A program made the position numbers and the translations under genes. The notes below the pieces were generated by a model. The model saw nothing but the letters and a program-made list of their open reading frames with translations, searched no databases and was not told the DNA's origin. DNA of 64,000 nt from Lasiodiplodia sp. COLG20 (lineage: Eukaryota; Ascomycota; Dothideomycetes; Botryosphaeriales; Botryosphaeriaceae): positions 3,100,001-3,164,000 of the forward strand of contig VNWV01000005.1 of assembly GCA_009801085.1 (NCBI GenBank), read 5' to 3'. Shown here one piece after another: positions 12,463 to 22,808 of the stretch; position 1 is the stretch's first letter; every line of letters starts with the position of its first letter.

Positions 12463-15400
12463 TCAGGGATTCACATCACCGCTTCCATCCGCAATCGCCA
12501 GGCGCTGCTTCAGAGTCTTCGCCTTCTTGCTCACACCCTTACCCTTCCTCTTAACAGGCACCTCGCTGACCGGCGTGGCAGCACCAGAAGGCTTCGCGCT
12601 TCCATCGTCAAAGTTGCCCTCACCTGTGTGTATTGAATCGTCAGTCGTCAAATTCCATGTAAAGAGATCGAATCCAAGCGAAAACTCACCTTCATGGTAC
12701 ATGTCATCCAAGTTCACCTCCGCCTTCTTCTTCACCGGCGCCTTCCTCTTCCTGCCCGCCGGAGCGTTGGCCTCGGCGGCTGCCATCTCCGCCTCCTTGC
12801 GCTCGATCATCTCAGCCTGGTCGTCGTCGGCGAGCCACATGGCGATGTCCTTGGTGCGGTTCTCGCGCGAGCGCGTGTTGAAGTCGACCTGGGCGCCGGC
12901 GCCGCCCGAGATGACGACACGCTGCACTTCTTCCTTCTGGAGAGCGCGCTTGCGGATGCGTTCCTCGATGGTGCCGCGGGTGATGAGACGGTACACCGTC
13001 ACCTGCTTCGTCTGGCCGAGACGATGGGCGCGGTCCATGGCCTGCGAGTCGATCGTCGGGTTCCAGTCCGAGTCGTAGAAAATGACCGTGTCGGCCGACG
13101 TCAGGTTGATTCCGAGACCACCGGCGCGGGTGGAGAGCAGGAACACGAAGATCTCGGGTCGGGTCTGGAAGTCGGCGACCGTGTCACGACGATCTTCCAG
13201 CTTTGTCGAACCGTCCAGACGACAGTACTTGTAGTTGCGGTAGGTCAGGTACTCCTCCATCAAGTCGATCATGCGAGTCATCTGGAAGTACAGCAGTACA
13301 CGGTGGCCTTCTTCCTTCAGCCTCCTGAGGAGCTTGTCGAGCATCGCAAGCTTGCCGGAGTCAGTGACGAAACGCCTCATCGACGGGACCGTGATATGCG
13401 TGTATTTCGATCTGGTGTTGGCCGGGGGAGGGAGCATGCCCGTGATGGGGAAGTTGGTAGGGTCGGTCTTCGACTCCAGAAGTGCCTCCTCAGCCCTTCC
13501 ACTGATGCCAGACAAGGCTGTCCTGATGCTAGGGTTGAACATGGTCTTCCGCTGCTCAAGCATGAGATCCTGACCAGAGTAGTAGAGATTGATAGGCGGC
13601 GCGGCCGCTCCGGGCTTGGATGCAAGTTCGATGATGCTAAGCCCCGTGTCGTCGTAAGCATCCTTCGAGACGTTCAACAACTTCGACATGACACCCTCAT
13701 TGGTGATCTCTGCAAGAGGCATGCGGTCGTTTCGCTCGACAATGTTGAAGAGGGCATGCGCGGGTGTGTAACTCGGGCCATCTTCATCGTCGTAAGCAAC
13801 CTTGAACCGTCCAAGGTGACGCTGCTTCTTCGTGATGTCGATAGCCCGCTGGAAGACGTCTTGCCACGCTGCAGAAGCCGCCTCTTGAGGTGAGGTATCC
13901 ACAAATCTAAGGAACGAAAAGGCACCGTTGGTACGACAACTCTCGAGAGAGTTCTCCGGCGTCCAGACATTCATCAGGCGTCCCAAGTACTTTCCTCTCC
14001 AACCTGCTTGGGCATTGCCAGGACCTGCAACATCCAGGCGTCCACTTCCGCAGCCGATGATCCGTGGGACCTGATATTCGATGAGGTTACGGCTAGAGTA
14101 CGCAACTTCCACATTGTAACCCTCACGCATGAATGATGCTGTTTCAGCAAACGTAGAGAATGCAAAAGGTGAGTGCGTCTCAGCACGCTCGAAGAGATCT
14201 GGGTGGTTGCAGACCTTCCTGAACTGCATCACCAAATTCATCAGGGTGGCGGTATCCTGGTCATCACCCACTGCTGCCCTTTCGATCAGGTCCATGATGC
14301 TGATCTTGTTGCGCAGGTTCGTGTAGTAGGCGCGCTGTCGGTACGTCAGATCGCAGAAGACATCCTCCTCTATCTTGTCGCCAAGTTCCTTTTGGACGTG
14401 CTTCTTGATACGCCGCAGCATAAAAGGCTTTAGGATCATGTGGAGACGCTTCAGTTGATCCTCGTTGAGCTTGGTGTTACTCTGGGCGTGACTCTCGATA
14501 TCCTTGGAGAACCAGTCACTGAACTCGTCGTGGGAATCGAACAGACTGGGCATGATGAAATGCAACAAGGCCCACAGCTCCTGCATGTTGTTCTGGATAG
14601 GGGTACCCGTCAGCAGCAGACGGTTACGGCAGTGGAAACCAAGCAAACTCTTCCACCTAGAACTTTGTGAGGACTTGATGGCTTGAGCTTCGTCGAGAAT
14701 CATGTACTGCCAACGGATCTTTTGGAAGTACTGCGCATCCTGAACGACCAGCTGGTAGGAAGTGACCAGGACATGGAAAGGCGACTCTTTCCTGTAAGTG
14801 ATATGTTTCCGGTCCCAGAACTTACGGAGGACCTTTCGATCCTTGGCGTTACCCCAGTAAGGCAATACTTTGAGATCCGGAACGAATTTGGTGATCTCCT
14901 GCTGCCAATTGTGCAGAGTGGATGCAGGTGCAATGACCAGGAAAGGGCCCCAGATGTTGTGAACTTCGGCAAGGTACGCCATGACCGAGATCGACTGCAC
15001 TGTCTTGCCGAGACCCATCTCGTCTGCCAAGATGCCGTTGATACCTTGTTCGTAAAGGTTGACCAGCCAGTTGAGACCCTTGAGCTGGTACTCCTTCAAC
15101 TGACAAGACAACATCTTGGGCTGGGGAATGTCCATGCTCTGCAAACTTGTCGGGTTCTGGAAGTTCATTTCTTCGTTGTCGTCGAACTGAGACTGTGCAC
15201 TTTCGGTGCCTTGGTTGAATGCTCTTGCGCGATCTTGCGCCTCCTTGACGGCATTTTGAGCGTTCGCCATAGCAGCCGCGTGAAGTGCGGTCTCGTCTTC
15301 TGCATCGAAATCCAGTTGATCGAAGTTGGTGACCTTGATGCCGACATCAGCGTTGCTTTCGGGTAGCTTGACAGTGTGAGCGTTTGGATCGCCAGGCTTG

Positions 15401-17674
15401 ACGGTCTCCTTCGAGACGTCGACATCGTCAGTTGACCGCTCGACCTCATCAGTCTTGACCTTCTTCCCAATGAAATGAGAATACAGTTCAGTCTGTGAGA
15501 TCAAGAAGTTCAACTTCCTCTTCTGCCTGTTGGCTTCGCGTTCTGCTTCAGCCTTCTTGGCGTTCTCGAGCTCCTGTCTCTCAGCCATCTTCCTCTGGTC
15601 ACGCTCATCCCTTTCGTTCCTCTTCCAGAACGACAACATTTCCCTCATGCTCCTCTTTGCGCGGGCCTGAACGTCCTTCATACTCTTGTTCGTCCTGAGT
15701 TGCCATCTGCGGGCTTCCTTGGAGGCAAGCTGAGCAGTCTTCCGCAGGTTGGACTGCTTCGTCGCCAAGGAGTTATCCTTGATACGAACAACCTTCGTAA
15801 TATCCTTGCGCGCGATGTCCTTCCAGATTGCGTCATACAGCTTGTGGTATTCCTTGGACTCGAACGGAGCGAAGATCATGGGGATACTCGCAGGCGGGCT
15901 GGATTCCTCCGTGAAGCTGCGCTCCCTCTTCAAAGCCTCCAACCGTAACTCCTCCTTGGGAGCAATTGCTGGGAGCTCATCACCACGGTCCAGGGCCAGT
16001 TGAGCAGCAGCGGCGGCATCCTTCTCTGCTTGCTTCTGCTCCTTGCTCTTCCTCGGCCGGGCACCGGCTCTGCCCTTGGCCTTCCTGCCATCCTTGGAAG
16101 TGTCCTCGGACATCTGGAACGTCGTCATCGTGCCACCCTCCATGTTAGGTGCGTGAGGAGTTACCTCGCGAATATCGGCACTGGGGGTGCCTCCCTGCAA
16201 CAAGCGGTTGGTGTTCTTGGCCTTCAGTTCGGCCTTCTCCGCTTCGTGGAACCACTTTCTTGCCTCTTCCTCGTCCGCGGCATTCTCAGCCTTGGCCAGC
16301 GCCTCGTCACGCTTCTGGAACTCATTCTGCAGAGTCTTTTCACGCCTCCGCTTCCGCTGCATGTCCTTCTTGCGCTCCTTCTCGTCCGCGATCTCACGAG
16401 CCTGGACTTCTTGCCAGGCTTCTCCCTCATGTTGCGCAAAGTAGTGGATCTTGGCACTCGCGGCGTGGGTTGCGAAGGAGTCTTGCAGTCTCTTGACTTG
16501 AGCTGTTCGTCGACGCTGGAAAGGGTTAGTAGGCTATTAGGTGGTTGACGGCTGCGGACTGACCTTGCGCGTAGCGGCCTCCTTGCTCTCGATCTCGAGG
16601 TGCTTTCTCTTGCGACGTTGCTTGTAATCCTCCAAGAACATCTCCTGGCCGGGCAGCTCGACATCGCTGATATCCATGTTTTCTATCTTCGCATACTCGG
16701 CATCCACCACCTTCGGGTCAACCTCCTCAATGCTCCCCGCAATGGGGCGTAGAGGCTCCGACATGCCATTGACGAATGGACGCTCAGGGCTACGATTGAG
16801 CGGATGCAGCCTCACATCGGTCGGGGGCGGCAAGGGAGCGGGGTGCTCATCTTTGATACCAGGATATGACCTAGGTGCTTGGGATGTTGAGGCTGAGTAG
16901 GATGGAGTTGCCGGGGCGGGTGCTGGATCGGAGCCGGACATGATGCTCGATAAAGACATGGGATCGGCGCGAGCAGGAGTCTAGCAAAGTCAGTCAGGCC
17001 TTAGCAGCGTCGCGGGCAAGGTGTTGTTACCTCTGCAGAGGGTCGCCTGGGGGTGGCGACCGGTGGGCCGGACATTATGCTACGATTGTGGTCGTGGTAG
17101 AGCTTCGGCGATGAGGGCGAGTGAGGAGGTTGATGCCCGGGGTGCGAGGCTTGAGGTGGCGGGTGGGCCAGCGGCGGAGGAAAGGTCGCGGCTACGGGCG
17201 AGCGATATGGGCCGCGCGAGTCGGGATAGTTGTAGGGCTCTCGAGACTGGCAGGGTCAGCAACATGTGCATTTCTTCGAGCTTGGCGCCCGCATCATCGT
17301 CAGCGGCGGCTGCAATTGCATACCTGGGCGGGATAGTGGCCGTTGTATCGCGGATCGGCCCTGGCAGCAGCCGGGTAGGCGTGGTCTGACGTGGGATCGT
17401 AGTATTTGGTCGTGGGCGGCGGGTCTCGCGGGTACAGCGCGGACGCGATGGGAGGGAGGGCGCCTTGGGCGGGTGGTGAGGCCGGTTGGTTGTAGGACGG
17501 AGGGCCAGGCAAGGGCGCAGGCGTCGACGGGTTGGAAGAGCGCGCTCGCTCGGGCGGGAAGGGCGTGTGGGTTGGTGAATGGGCGGCGTGGGCTGCTTGG
17601 TGGTCCCCTGGCATCGTGTCTCGTCTCTGCTGCTCCTCGCCATCACCCAACCTATGCATCGTCACGGGCAGCAT
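12463..17674 (-). CDS. INO80: Chromatin-remodelling ATPase INO80
   Basis: This is the catalytic subunit of the nuclear INO80 complex, which moves and edits nucleosomes in transcription, replication and repair. Five exons (17674-17324, 17246-17031, 16980-16564, 16515-12690, 12623-12463) give about 1656 residues. Seen in order: a Pro/His-rich disordered N-terminus; charged coiled-coil stretches; a DBINO domain around 550-680 that recruits actin and Arps; the Snf2 ATPase with [10 protein letters not shown] near 825 and LDEAQAIK near 935; a long insertion between the ATPase lobes, typical of INO80; and a helicase-C lobe with [19 protein letters not shown] near 1465. The tail is basic. The most likely start is 17674, but in-frame ATGs at 17659 and further in are possible. 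The last intron (66 bp) has no in-frame stop. Confidence 0.93.
12624..12689 (-). other. Stop-free 66-bp last intron of INO80
   Basis: The intron runs GTGAGT to CACACAG with a CTGAC branch site. It is divisible by three and has no stop, so retention would add 22 residues between MYHEG and EGNFDD. Splicing joins the conserved acidic stretch directly. Confidence 0.75.
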
Positions 17675-18541
17675 GTTGCTCGCTCTCGTCACGCGTCTGT
17701 TGCAGCGTCGAGGCTGCGGGCCATCCAAAAAGCGCCGGGGGCGGCTCTTACGGCTTGGCGGGCGACGTCGAGCTGGAGACGCGAAGCGCTTCGCGGCGCA
17801 GACGACGGCGATGCAGCACGGATGGTGGTGGTTGTGCGCAGGCGAGCTGCGATGGCGGCTGCGCAGGCGTGGCGTGGAGAGCTCTGCGGCCTGGCGGGCT
17901 CGCGGGCCAGCTAAGGCACGCCTAGTGCAGCAACGGTGACGCTCGCATACAAAGACCCCGTGGGCTGGGGCAGCGATCCGTTGGAGATGCGCGTGCGCAG
18001 GCCGGGGTGATGGAGAGCGGGTTGACGCTGCGGGCGCAGACAGAGGAGATGGCACGACGAGCAAGGAAGGGATGGGGGGATGGGTTGGGTAGGCGGACGG
18101 CCAGTATTCTGGCCGCAGGTCATCCCCGAGGCCTGTGGCTGCTGCACGCTCTCTGGTGTGGTGCTTCGCACGTCAACTCCGTGCGGCGTGCGGCTAAGAA
18201 CACACCCTCCCCAGGAACGGCACAACACGCGGTGCAGCCGGGCGGCCCCGCGGGCCAATGGCCGCAGCTGCGATGCGTCGCCGCAATCCTGGCCGACGCC
18301 ACGCTGTCTTACAACACGGCTTGCCCTGCGCGGAGCCCCCCTCAGAGCTGAGGTTCTAGGTCGTCCACTGGAGCTAGGCGATCTTGTCTCTGCAGGCGGC
18401 GGCATTGTTGCGCGCAAGCCGCCCGGATCTGCGGCTAAGTCGAATTCTATAGTTCTGCCGACCTTTAGCCGGCCATGATGGATTTTTTGGTCCGCGTCGC
18501 ATTCCAACACCATCCCAGCTGCGACGAAACCACAACCCACC
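17675..18541. promoter_or_regulatory. Shared 5' region of INO80 and BRX1
   Basis: The two genes diverge from this 867-bp GC-rich interval, so it should hold both promoters. The INO80 frame stays open upstream to about 18064, but that translation is Arg/Pro-rich and not family-like. No confident TATA box was seen. Confidence 0.55.
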
Positions 18542-19568
18542 ATGGCTGCCGTGTACAAGTCGATTTCAAAGGCCGCGGGGAAGGATGAGGAGGCTGGCGG
18601 CAAGCAGAAAATCAGGAACAAGGTCCTGATCCTGAGTTCTCGCGGTGTTACTTTCCGGTATGCGCCTCCGCCCTCCACGCACGACAATGTCTAACGATTG
18701 AGCAGTCACCGCCACCTCATGAACGACCTCCACTCCCTCATCCCGCACAGCCGGAAAGACGCGAAGCTCGACACCAAGACGAAGCTGTACCAGCTTAACG
18801 AAATCGCCGAGCTGTACAACTGCAACAACGTCTTTTTCTTCGAGGCCCGCAAGGGCAAGGATCTGTACGCATGGCTGAGCAAGCCCCCGAACGGCCCGAC
18901 GGTCAAATTCCACTTGCAGAACTGTATGCTGCCCAGTTGCTTTCCCTACTCTACTCTAGATGCTGATTTCTGCTCCAGTGCACACTATGGAGGAGCTGCA
19001 CTTCACCGGCAACTGCCTGAAGGGATCTCGCCCCATCCTTTCCTTCGATGCCAACTTCGACAAGCAGGCGCACTTCAAGGTCATCAAGGAGCTCCTTCTC
19101 CACACCTTCAGCGTGCCCAAGGGCGCCCGCAAGACCAAGCCCTTCGTCGACCACGTCATGTCCTTCACCATTGCCGACGGCAAGATCTGGATCAGATGCT
19201 ACCAGATCGGCGAGACAGAGGCCGGGAAGAAGAAGGCGGGAGAGGAGGAGGACATGGAGGTGGACGAGGCGCCCAAGAAGGGCAAGGGTGACACGAACGT
19301 GTCGCTGGTCGAGATCGGGCCCCGTTTTGTCATGACGCCCATCATCATCCAGGAGTCGAGTTTCGGCGGTCCCATCATCTACGAGAACAAGGAATTCGTC
19401 TCGCCCAACCAGGTCAGACGGGAGGTGCGGGTTGCTAGAGCAGGGAAGCACAACTTCCGTGCCGAGACCAAGCTCGACCACAAGGTTAAGCGCAGAGATC
19501 TCGGCCTCAGCACGGGCGGAAAGAAGAAGGAAGCGGACCCTCTGGATGACAAGACTCTTTTCGCATAG
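18542..19568 (+). CDS. BRX1: Ribosome biogenesis protein BRX1 (Brix domain)
   Basis: BRX1 is a nucleolar 60S assembly factor that works on 27S pre-rRNA. Three exons (18542-18657, 18706-18923, 18979-19568) give 307 residues, near the yeast length of 291. The first intron restores GVTFRHRHLMNDL and the second restores FHLQNLHTMEELHFTGNCLKGS, a strong BRX1 signature. Seen: a Lys-rich N-terminus, the Brix core from about residue 30 with FFEARKGKDLYAWLSK, and GPRFVMTPIIIQE. An acidic loop (EEEDMEVDEAP) precedes the C-terminal part, and the tail is Lys-rich. The stop lies 77 bp from the stop of the convergent gene at 19646. It shares its promoter region with INO80. Confidence 0.95.
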
Positions 19569-19645
19569 TAGTCGTCTTTATTTGCGCATTTTGTTCGGCG
19601 TTTGGAGCATCGAGAAGGGATACGGATATCCACGGAAAAAAGGGA

Positions 19646-20377
19646 TCAGCTGGCTAGCAGTATTTTCTCAAGTAGCGGAGGCGCTGAACGACGTTCAGGC
19701 ACAAATGGGATGCGTGGCCGGTGCATCGTCGGTCGTTCACCTCCTTCTTTCATCCTGCGCTGCAGGCGATTCGCAAAGTCTGGTGTCACGCCTCCTGCAA
19801 GGATTACGTTCTGCACGCCCCTGAGTAGGAGCAGCGGCTCCAGAACGACCTGGGAAGCAACTGGGTTCTTTTGTCCATCCACGAAGCATAACTCGAGCTC
19901 CCGCAGTTCCCCCGCACATCTCAAGGCCTCGACCAAACGGCGGACCTGTTCCCTGAGTCCTGCATACAGCCCACTGCCACCGCAATTGTATTTGATCATC
20001 CCCGTGTAGCTGTCGACGAGCTCTACGTGTATCAGGTATTTCCGGATGCGCTGCAGGTTTTGCTGGGAGAAGTGATCGAGAAAAGAGTACGAAGCGTTCG
20101 GAGTTAGGCCGCTGGCGGGCAGCATCCATCTGAAGCGAAAGTCGATCCGGTTGTAGCTGATCTCGATAACGAAGATGTTCTGGCCGTACAGAAGGTCAAG
20201 GCACTCTTCGGAAATCTGGCGGTTCACGGCCAGGAGAGAGATGCAGCCGCGCAGCCATATGAGCCCGTGGTCGTGCTTGTAGGGGACACGGGTAGTGCAA
20301 GGTAACAGATACCCGTAGATCTGGACGCGCAGCTCTGCGGGCAAACGCAGGAACGGAGAAGTGGTGGACGTGGTCAT
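19646..20377 (-). CDS. 2EXR-type / F-box-like fungal protein, unknown function
   Basis: A single-exon gene of 243 residues with a clear ATG start. The N-terminal motif FLRLPAELRVQIYGYLL, followed by LLAVNRQISEECLDLLYGQN, is the pattern of the fungal 2EXR / F-box-like family, very common in Pezizomycotina and mostly uncharacterised. No signal peptide, membrane segment or catalytic motif is visible. The C-terminus is basic. It converges on BRX1 with 77 bp between stops and diverges from the F-box-like gene at 20851. A role as substrate adaptor is only a family-level guess. Confidence 0.75.
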   Translation of the reverse strand: MTTSTTSPFLRLPAELRVQIYGYLLPCTTRVPYKHDHGLIWLRGCISLLAVNRQISEECLDLLYGQNIFVIEISYNRIDFRFRWMLPASGLTPNASYSFLDHFSQQNLQRIRKYLIHVELVDSYTGMIKYNCGGSGLYAGLREQVRRLVEALRCAGELRELELCFVDGQKNPVASQVVLEPLLLLRGVQNVILAGGVTPDFANRLQRRMKEGGERPTMHRPRIPFVPERRSAPPLLEKILLAS

Positions 20378-20850
20378 GCTGGGGGTTCACGAGCGCTTGC
20401 AGTGTCTGTATCGGGAGTGACGCTGCATGACAGAAGAGCGAGAACGGACATCTGGGATGATGGAGCTGGGGGCTGCAGCCAATGGTGGCATGATGATTGG
20501 GGCTCGTCGATCAGGTCGTCATTGCCGAGCTGTCGCGCCCGCGCTTTATCATCGCGCCTTCCCCCCCTCTCTTCCAACTATCACCACTCCCGCTCGCAAA
20601 CCATGATAGCCCAGACAACGCCCGGCAGCGCGCCGGTTGTCCAGGCCTACATGACCGGCGATGCTTCATCTTCTTTCGATAGCCCCAACGCAGGGGTCTT
20701 CACCATCTAGTTCCCTTCGATCTTCCCGAGACTCCGTCATTTGCGAGTGACTGAGTCTCCCGCCACCTTTAGATAAACTGCACAGCGCCGAACCACAGAA
20801 ATACAGACCGCGCCCATCATAAAGAAGAATACCTCAATTCATCGTCCATC
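20378..20850. promoter_or_regulatory. Divergent promoter region with a 35-codon frame
   Basis: This 473-bp interval separates two divergent genes. A small plus-strand frame (20603-20710, 35 codons) starts with a fair context and contains no known motif. It would be an upstream ORF or short peptide of the gene at 20851 if transcribed. I give it low weight as a protein. Confidence 0.4.
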
Positions 20851-21924
20851 ATGCTGCTCGAATTCCTGGCCACGGAGCTGGTCGCTCAAGTCTACTTCCA
20901 TCTAACTTCTGTAAACGACGTCCTCGCTCTTTCAGCCACCTGCCACCGTTTCCGCGGCATCTACCTCTCCTCGCGCAAGATCCCCATCCTCGAGCACGCC
21001 GCAGAAGAGCAATATGGGCCGCTGCTCGACGTCACGCAGCTGCTCACGCACAACAGCAGCCAGCCCGCGCACCTCATCCGCACCGTGCCGCTTTCTATCG
21101 CCCTCATCAAGCAAATACTCCACGTTGGCCGCGTCGCCGAGCGATGGGCCGACCTGTACCCGTTCAAGAAGTGGAAGTACAACTTCGAGAACCGGCGGCT
21201 GCTGAGCGAGGAGGAGCGGCGGCGGGTGCGGCGGGCGCTCTACCGGCTGTGGCTGTACGCGCGCGCCTTCTACAACCGGGCGCACCCGCGCGAGACGCGC
21301 ATGAGCCGGCCGGTGCTGCTGGAGCGCGCGGCGCTGCTGCACAACTGGAGCACGTGGGAGCTGGCCGAGATGGCCGACGTGCACGCCGTGCTGCGCGACG
21401 TCGTCCACGGCAACGTGTGCCCCAGCAACGGCACCATCGCCCGCCGCTTCAAGAAGCGCTTCCCCGACAAGGACCAGAACCAGCTGCTCTTCAACATCCA
21501 CCTCAACTACCCCCCGCCCGTCACAAACCCCTTCAGCTCCCCCTTCCACTCCAGCCCCAATGCTTTGTCCAACTACTACCAACACGTCGGTCCCCATGAT
21601 AACCGTCTGCATTACTCGAAGTACACGGCGACGGCGCATCACGAGCCTGGCGCCGAGGGTTGGGGTGATGACATACCCCATTACTATGTGGTCGAGGACA
21701 TGATGAAGCTCGACCCGGAACAGATCCTATGGCTGAAGGACAACGCGCCGCTGAAAGGTCAGGTTGAGATGTTTGTGAGGGGTATAGGAGATTGGTTCGA
21801 GAACAACGGCGAGACTTGGAGTCAGACGTTCCAGTGGGTGCTCAATGAGCGAGGAGAGGATGTCGAGGAGGTCTTGAACGGAATCGCAGAGTGTGAGTTT
21901 GGGATCGCGGTGGTTGAGGAATGA
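20851..21924 (+). CDS. F-box-like domain protein, unknown target
   Basis: A single-exon gene of 357 residues. The N-terminus (LEFLATELVAQVYFHLTSVNDVLALSATCHRFRGIY, split here by domain logic into two helices and a turn) matches the F-box fold that binds Skp1 in SCF ubiquitin ligases. The rest is a fungal-specific helical region with many Arg and Trp residues (WADLYPFKKWKYNF, WLYARAFYNRAHP) and no leucine-rich or WD repeats. The target is unknown. The central coding part (21180-21480) is very GC-rich with G or C at nearly every third position, which leaves long open antisense frames that I reject. Confidence 0.75.
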   Translation: MLLEFLATELVAQVYFHLTSVNDVLALSATCHRFRGIYLSSRKIPILEHAAEEQYGPLLDVTQLLTHNSSQPAHLIRTVPLSIALIKQILHVGRVAERWADLYPFKKWKYNFENRRLLSEEERRRVRRALYRLWLYARAFYNRAHPRETRMSRPVLLERAALLHNWSTWELAEMADVHAVLRDVVHGNVCPSNGTIARRFKKRFPDKDQNQLLFNIHLNYPPPVTNPFSSPFHSSPNALSNYYQHVGPHDNRLHYSKYTATAHHEPGAEGWGDDIPHYYVVEDMMKLDPEQILWLKDNAPLKGQVEMFVRGIGDWFENNGETWSQTFQWVLNERGEDVEEVLNGIAECEFGIAVVEE

Positions 21925-22147
21925 GTAGATGTCGTGATACAGTGAGCGGCTTGAGGTCTGATCTGAGCCCTCTGTGCCCCATGATGGACACTACAGTCTC
22001 CGTATGTAGACAGCAGAAGCACATATCTGGACGTAGATGGAAGTCGAGAGTTGTATAAATGCGTCCAAACTACAGATCTGATTGTCTATGAGCATGGTGC
22101 TATGTTTTAAAATTTAGAATGGTCAGATTCTTTTGTTACATCTGTGG

Positions 22148-22206
22148 GCTATCATCCGGATGCATATGTAGAATTAATAATTATACATTATCGTCCGGAC
22201 GATAGC
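22148..22206. repeat. 59-bp imperfect palindrome
   Basis: Two 29-base arms meet at a single central A. Comparing one arm with the reverse complement of the other gives 23 of 29 matches, including blocks GCTATC, TCCGGA, ATGTA and AATTA. The transcript could fold into one long hairpin. Confidence 0.85.
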
Positions 22207-22420
22207 TTCAAATACCAATGGCACGAGAGAAAAAAGAAGTTTACACTCGCCTCGGCTGTTACCCATTTGTATTGCAATAGAAGTACGACTTGCCAGATTC
22301 CATGTACTAGCGACGCTAACCATGTAGAGTAGGTAAATACCGCAGTTCGCGTTATACAATCGCGTAGACATAAGCATAAACTTGTCGGGCCGCCGGAACT
22401 GGTAATATCCATGCGGTGAA

Positions 22421-22464
22421 TATAGGCTCCTCGGTTAGGTCAGACCGAGGAAGCTCATCCTATA
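22421..22464. repeat. Interrupted hairpin CCTCGGT/ACCGAGG
   Basis: A perfect 7-bp stem (22429-22435 with 22444-22450) encloses an 8-base loop. Outer arms TATAGG and CCTATA extend it after an internal bulge. It lies in the same spacer as the 59-bp palindrome. Confidence 0.6.
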
Positions 22465-22808
22465 AGGCCGGTTCACTAAACATTACAACAAAATCGAGGA
22501 GTTGAATCTCTTGTCCGGATGCTTTAAGATGGTGCATTCAAGTCCGGAAGGTCGCTTCAACTACCCCTCTATTGCAATACTAATGGAACCAACCTCGGAT
22601 ATCACTGTCAGAAACAGATGACGTTGTGTCCTACCCCTGCCCCTCTTCTACAAGTACCGGCGCGGGGTACTAGAATGGAGCTCGGAAGCTGACGTATCCG
22701 CGAGAAATGCGGGGCGCAGATCACAAGGCATAAGTACATGAAGTCGCTCGGCGATTTTCTTGCTGGACATTAGCATACTCTTTTCTTCTCTCGAAGCTAT
22801 ATTGAATC

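Larger units (their letters stand above)
21925..22808. other. AT-richer spacer with palindromes
   Basis: This 884-bp stretch is visibly richer in A and T than the coding DNA on either side. It has no credible gene but contains a 59-bp imperfect palindrome and a second interrupted hairpin. Several TCCGGA-type sites recur (near 22156, 22194, 22515, 22533). It may be a decayed non-autonomous element. Confidence 0.5.

Noticed and set aside
12694..13893. 399-codon plus-strand frame opposite INO80
   Set aside because: Antisense of the helicase-C region; no motif, and composition follows from the sense codons.
17675..18064. Extension of the INO80 frame upstream of 17674
   Set aside because: Open, but Arg/Pro/His-rich and without resemblance to the family; likely 5' untranslated DNA.
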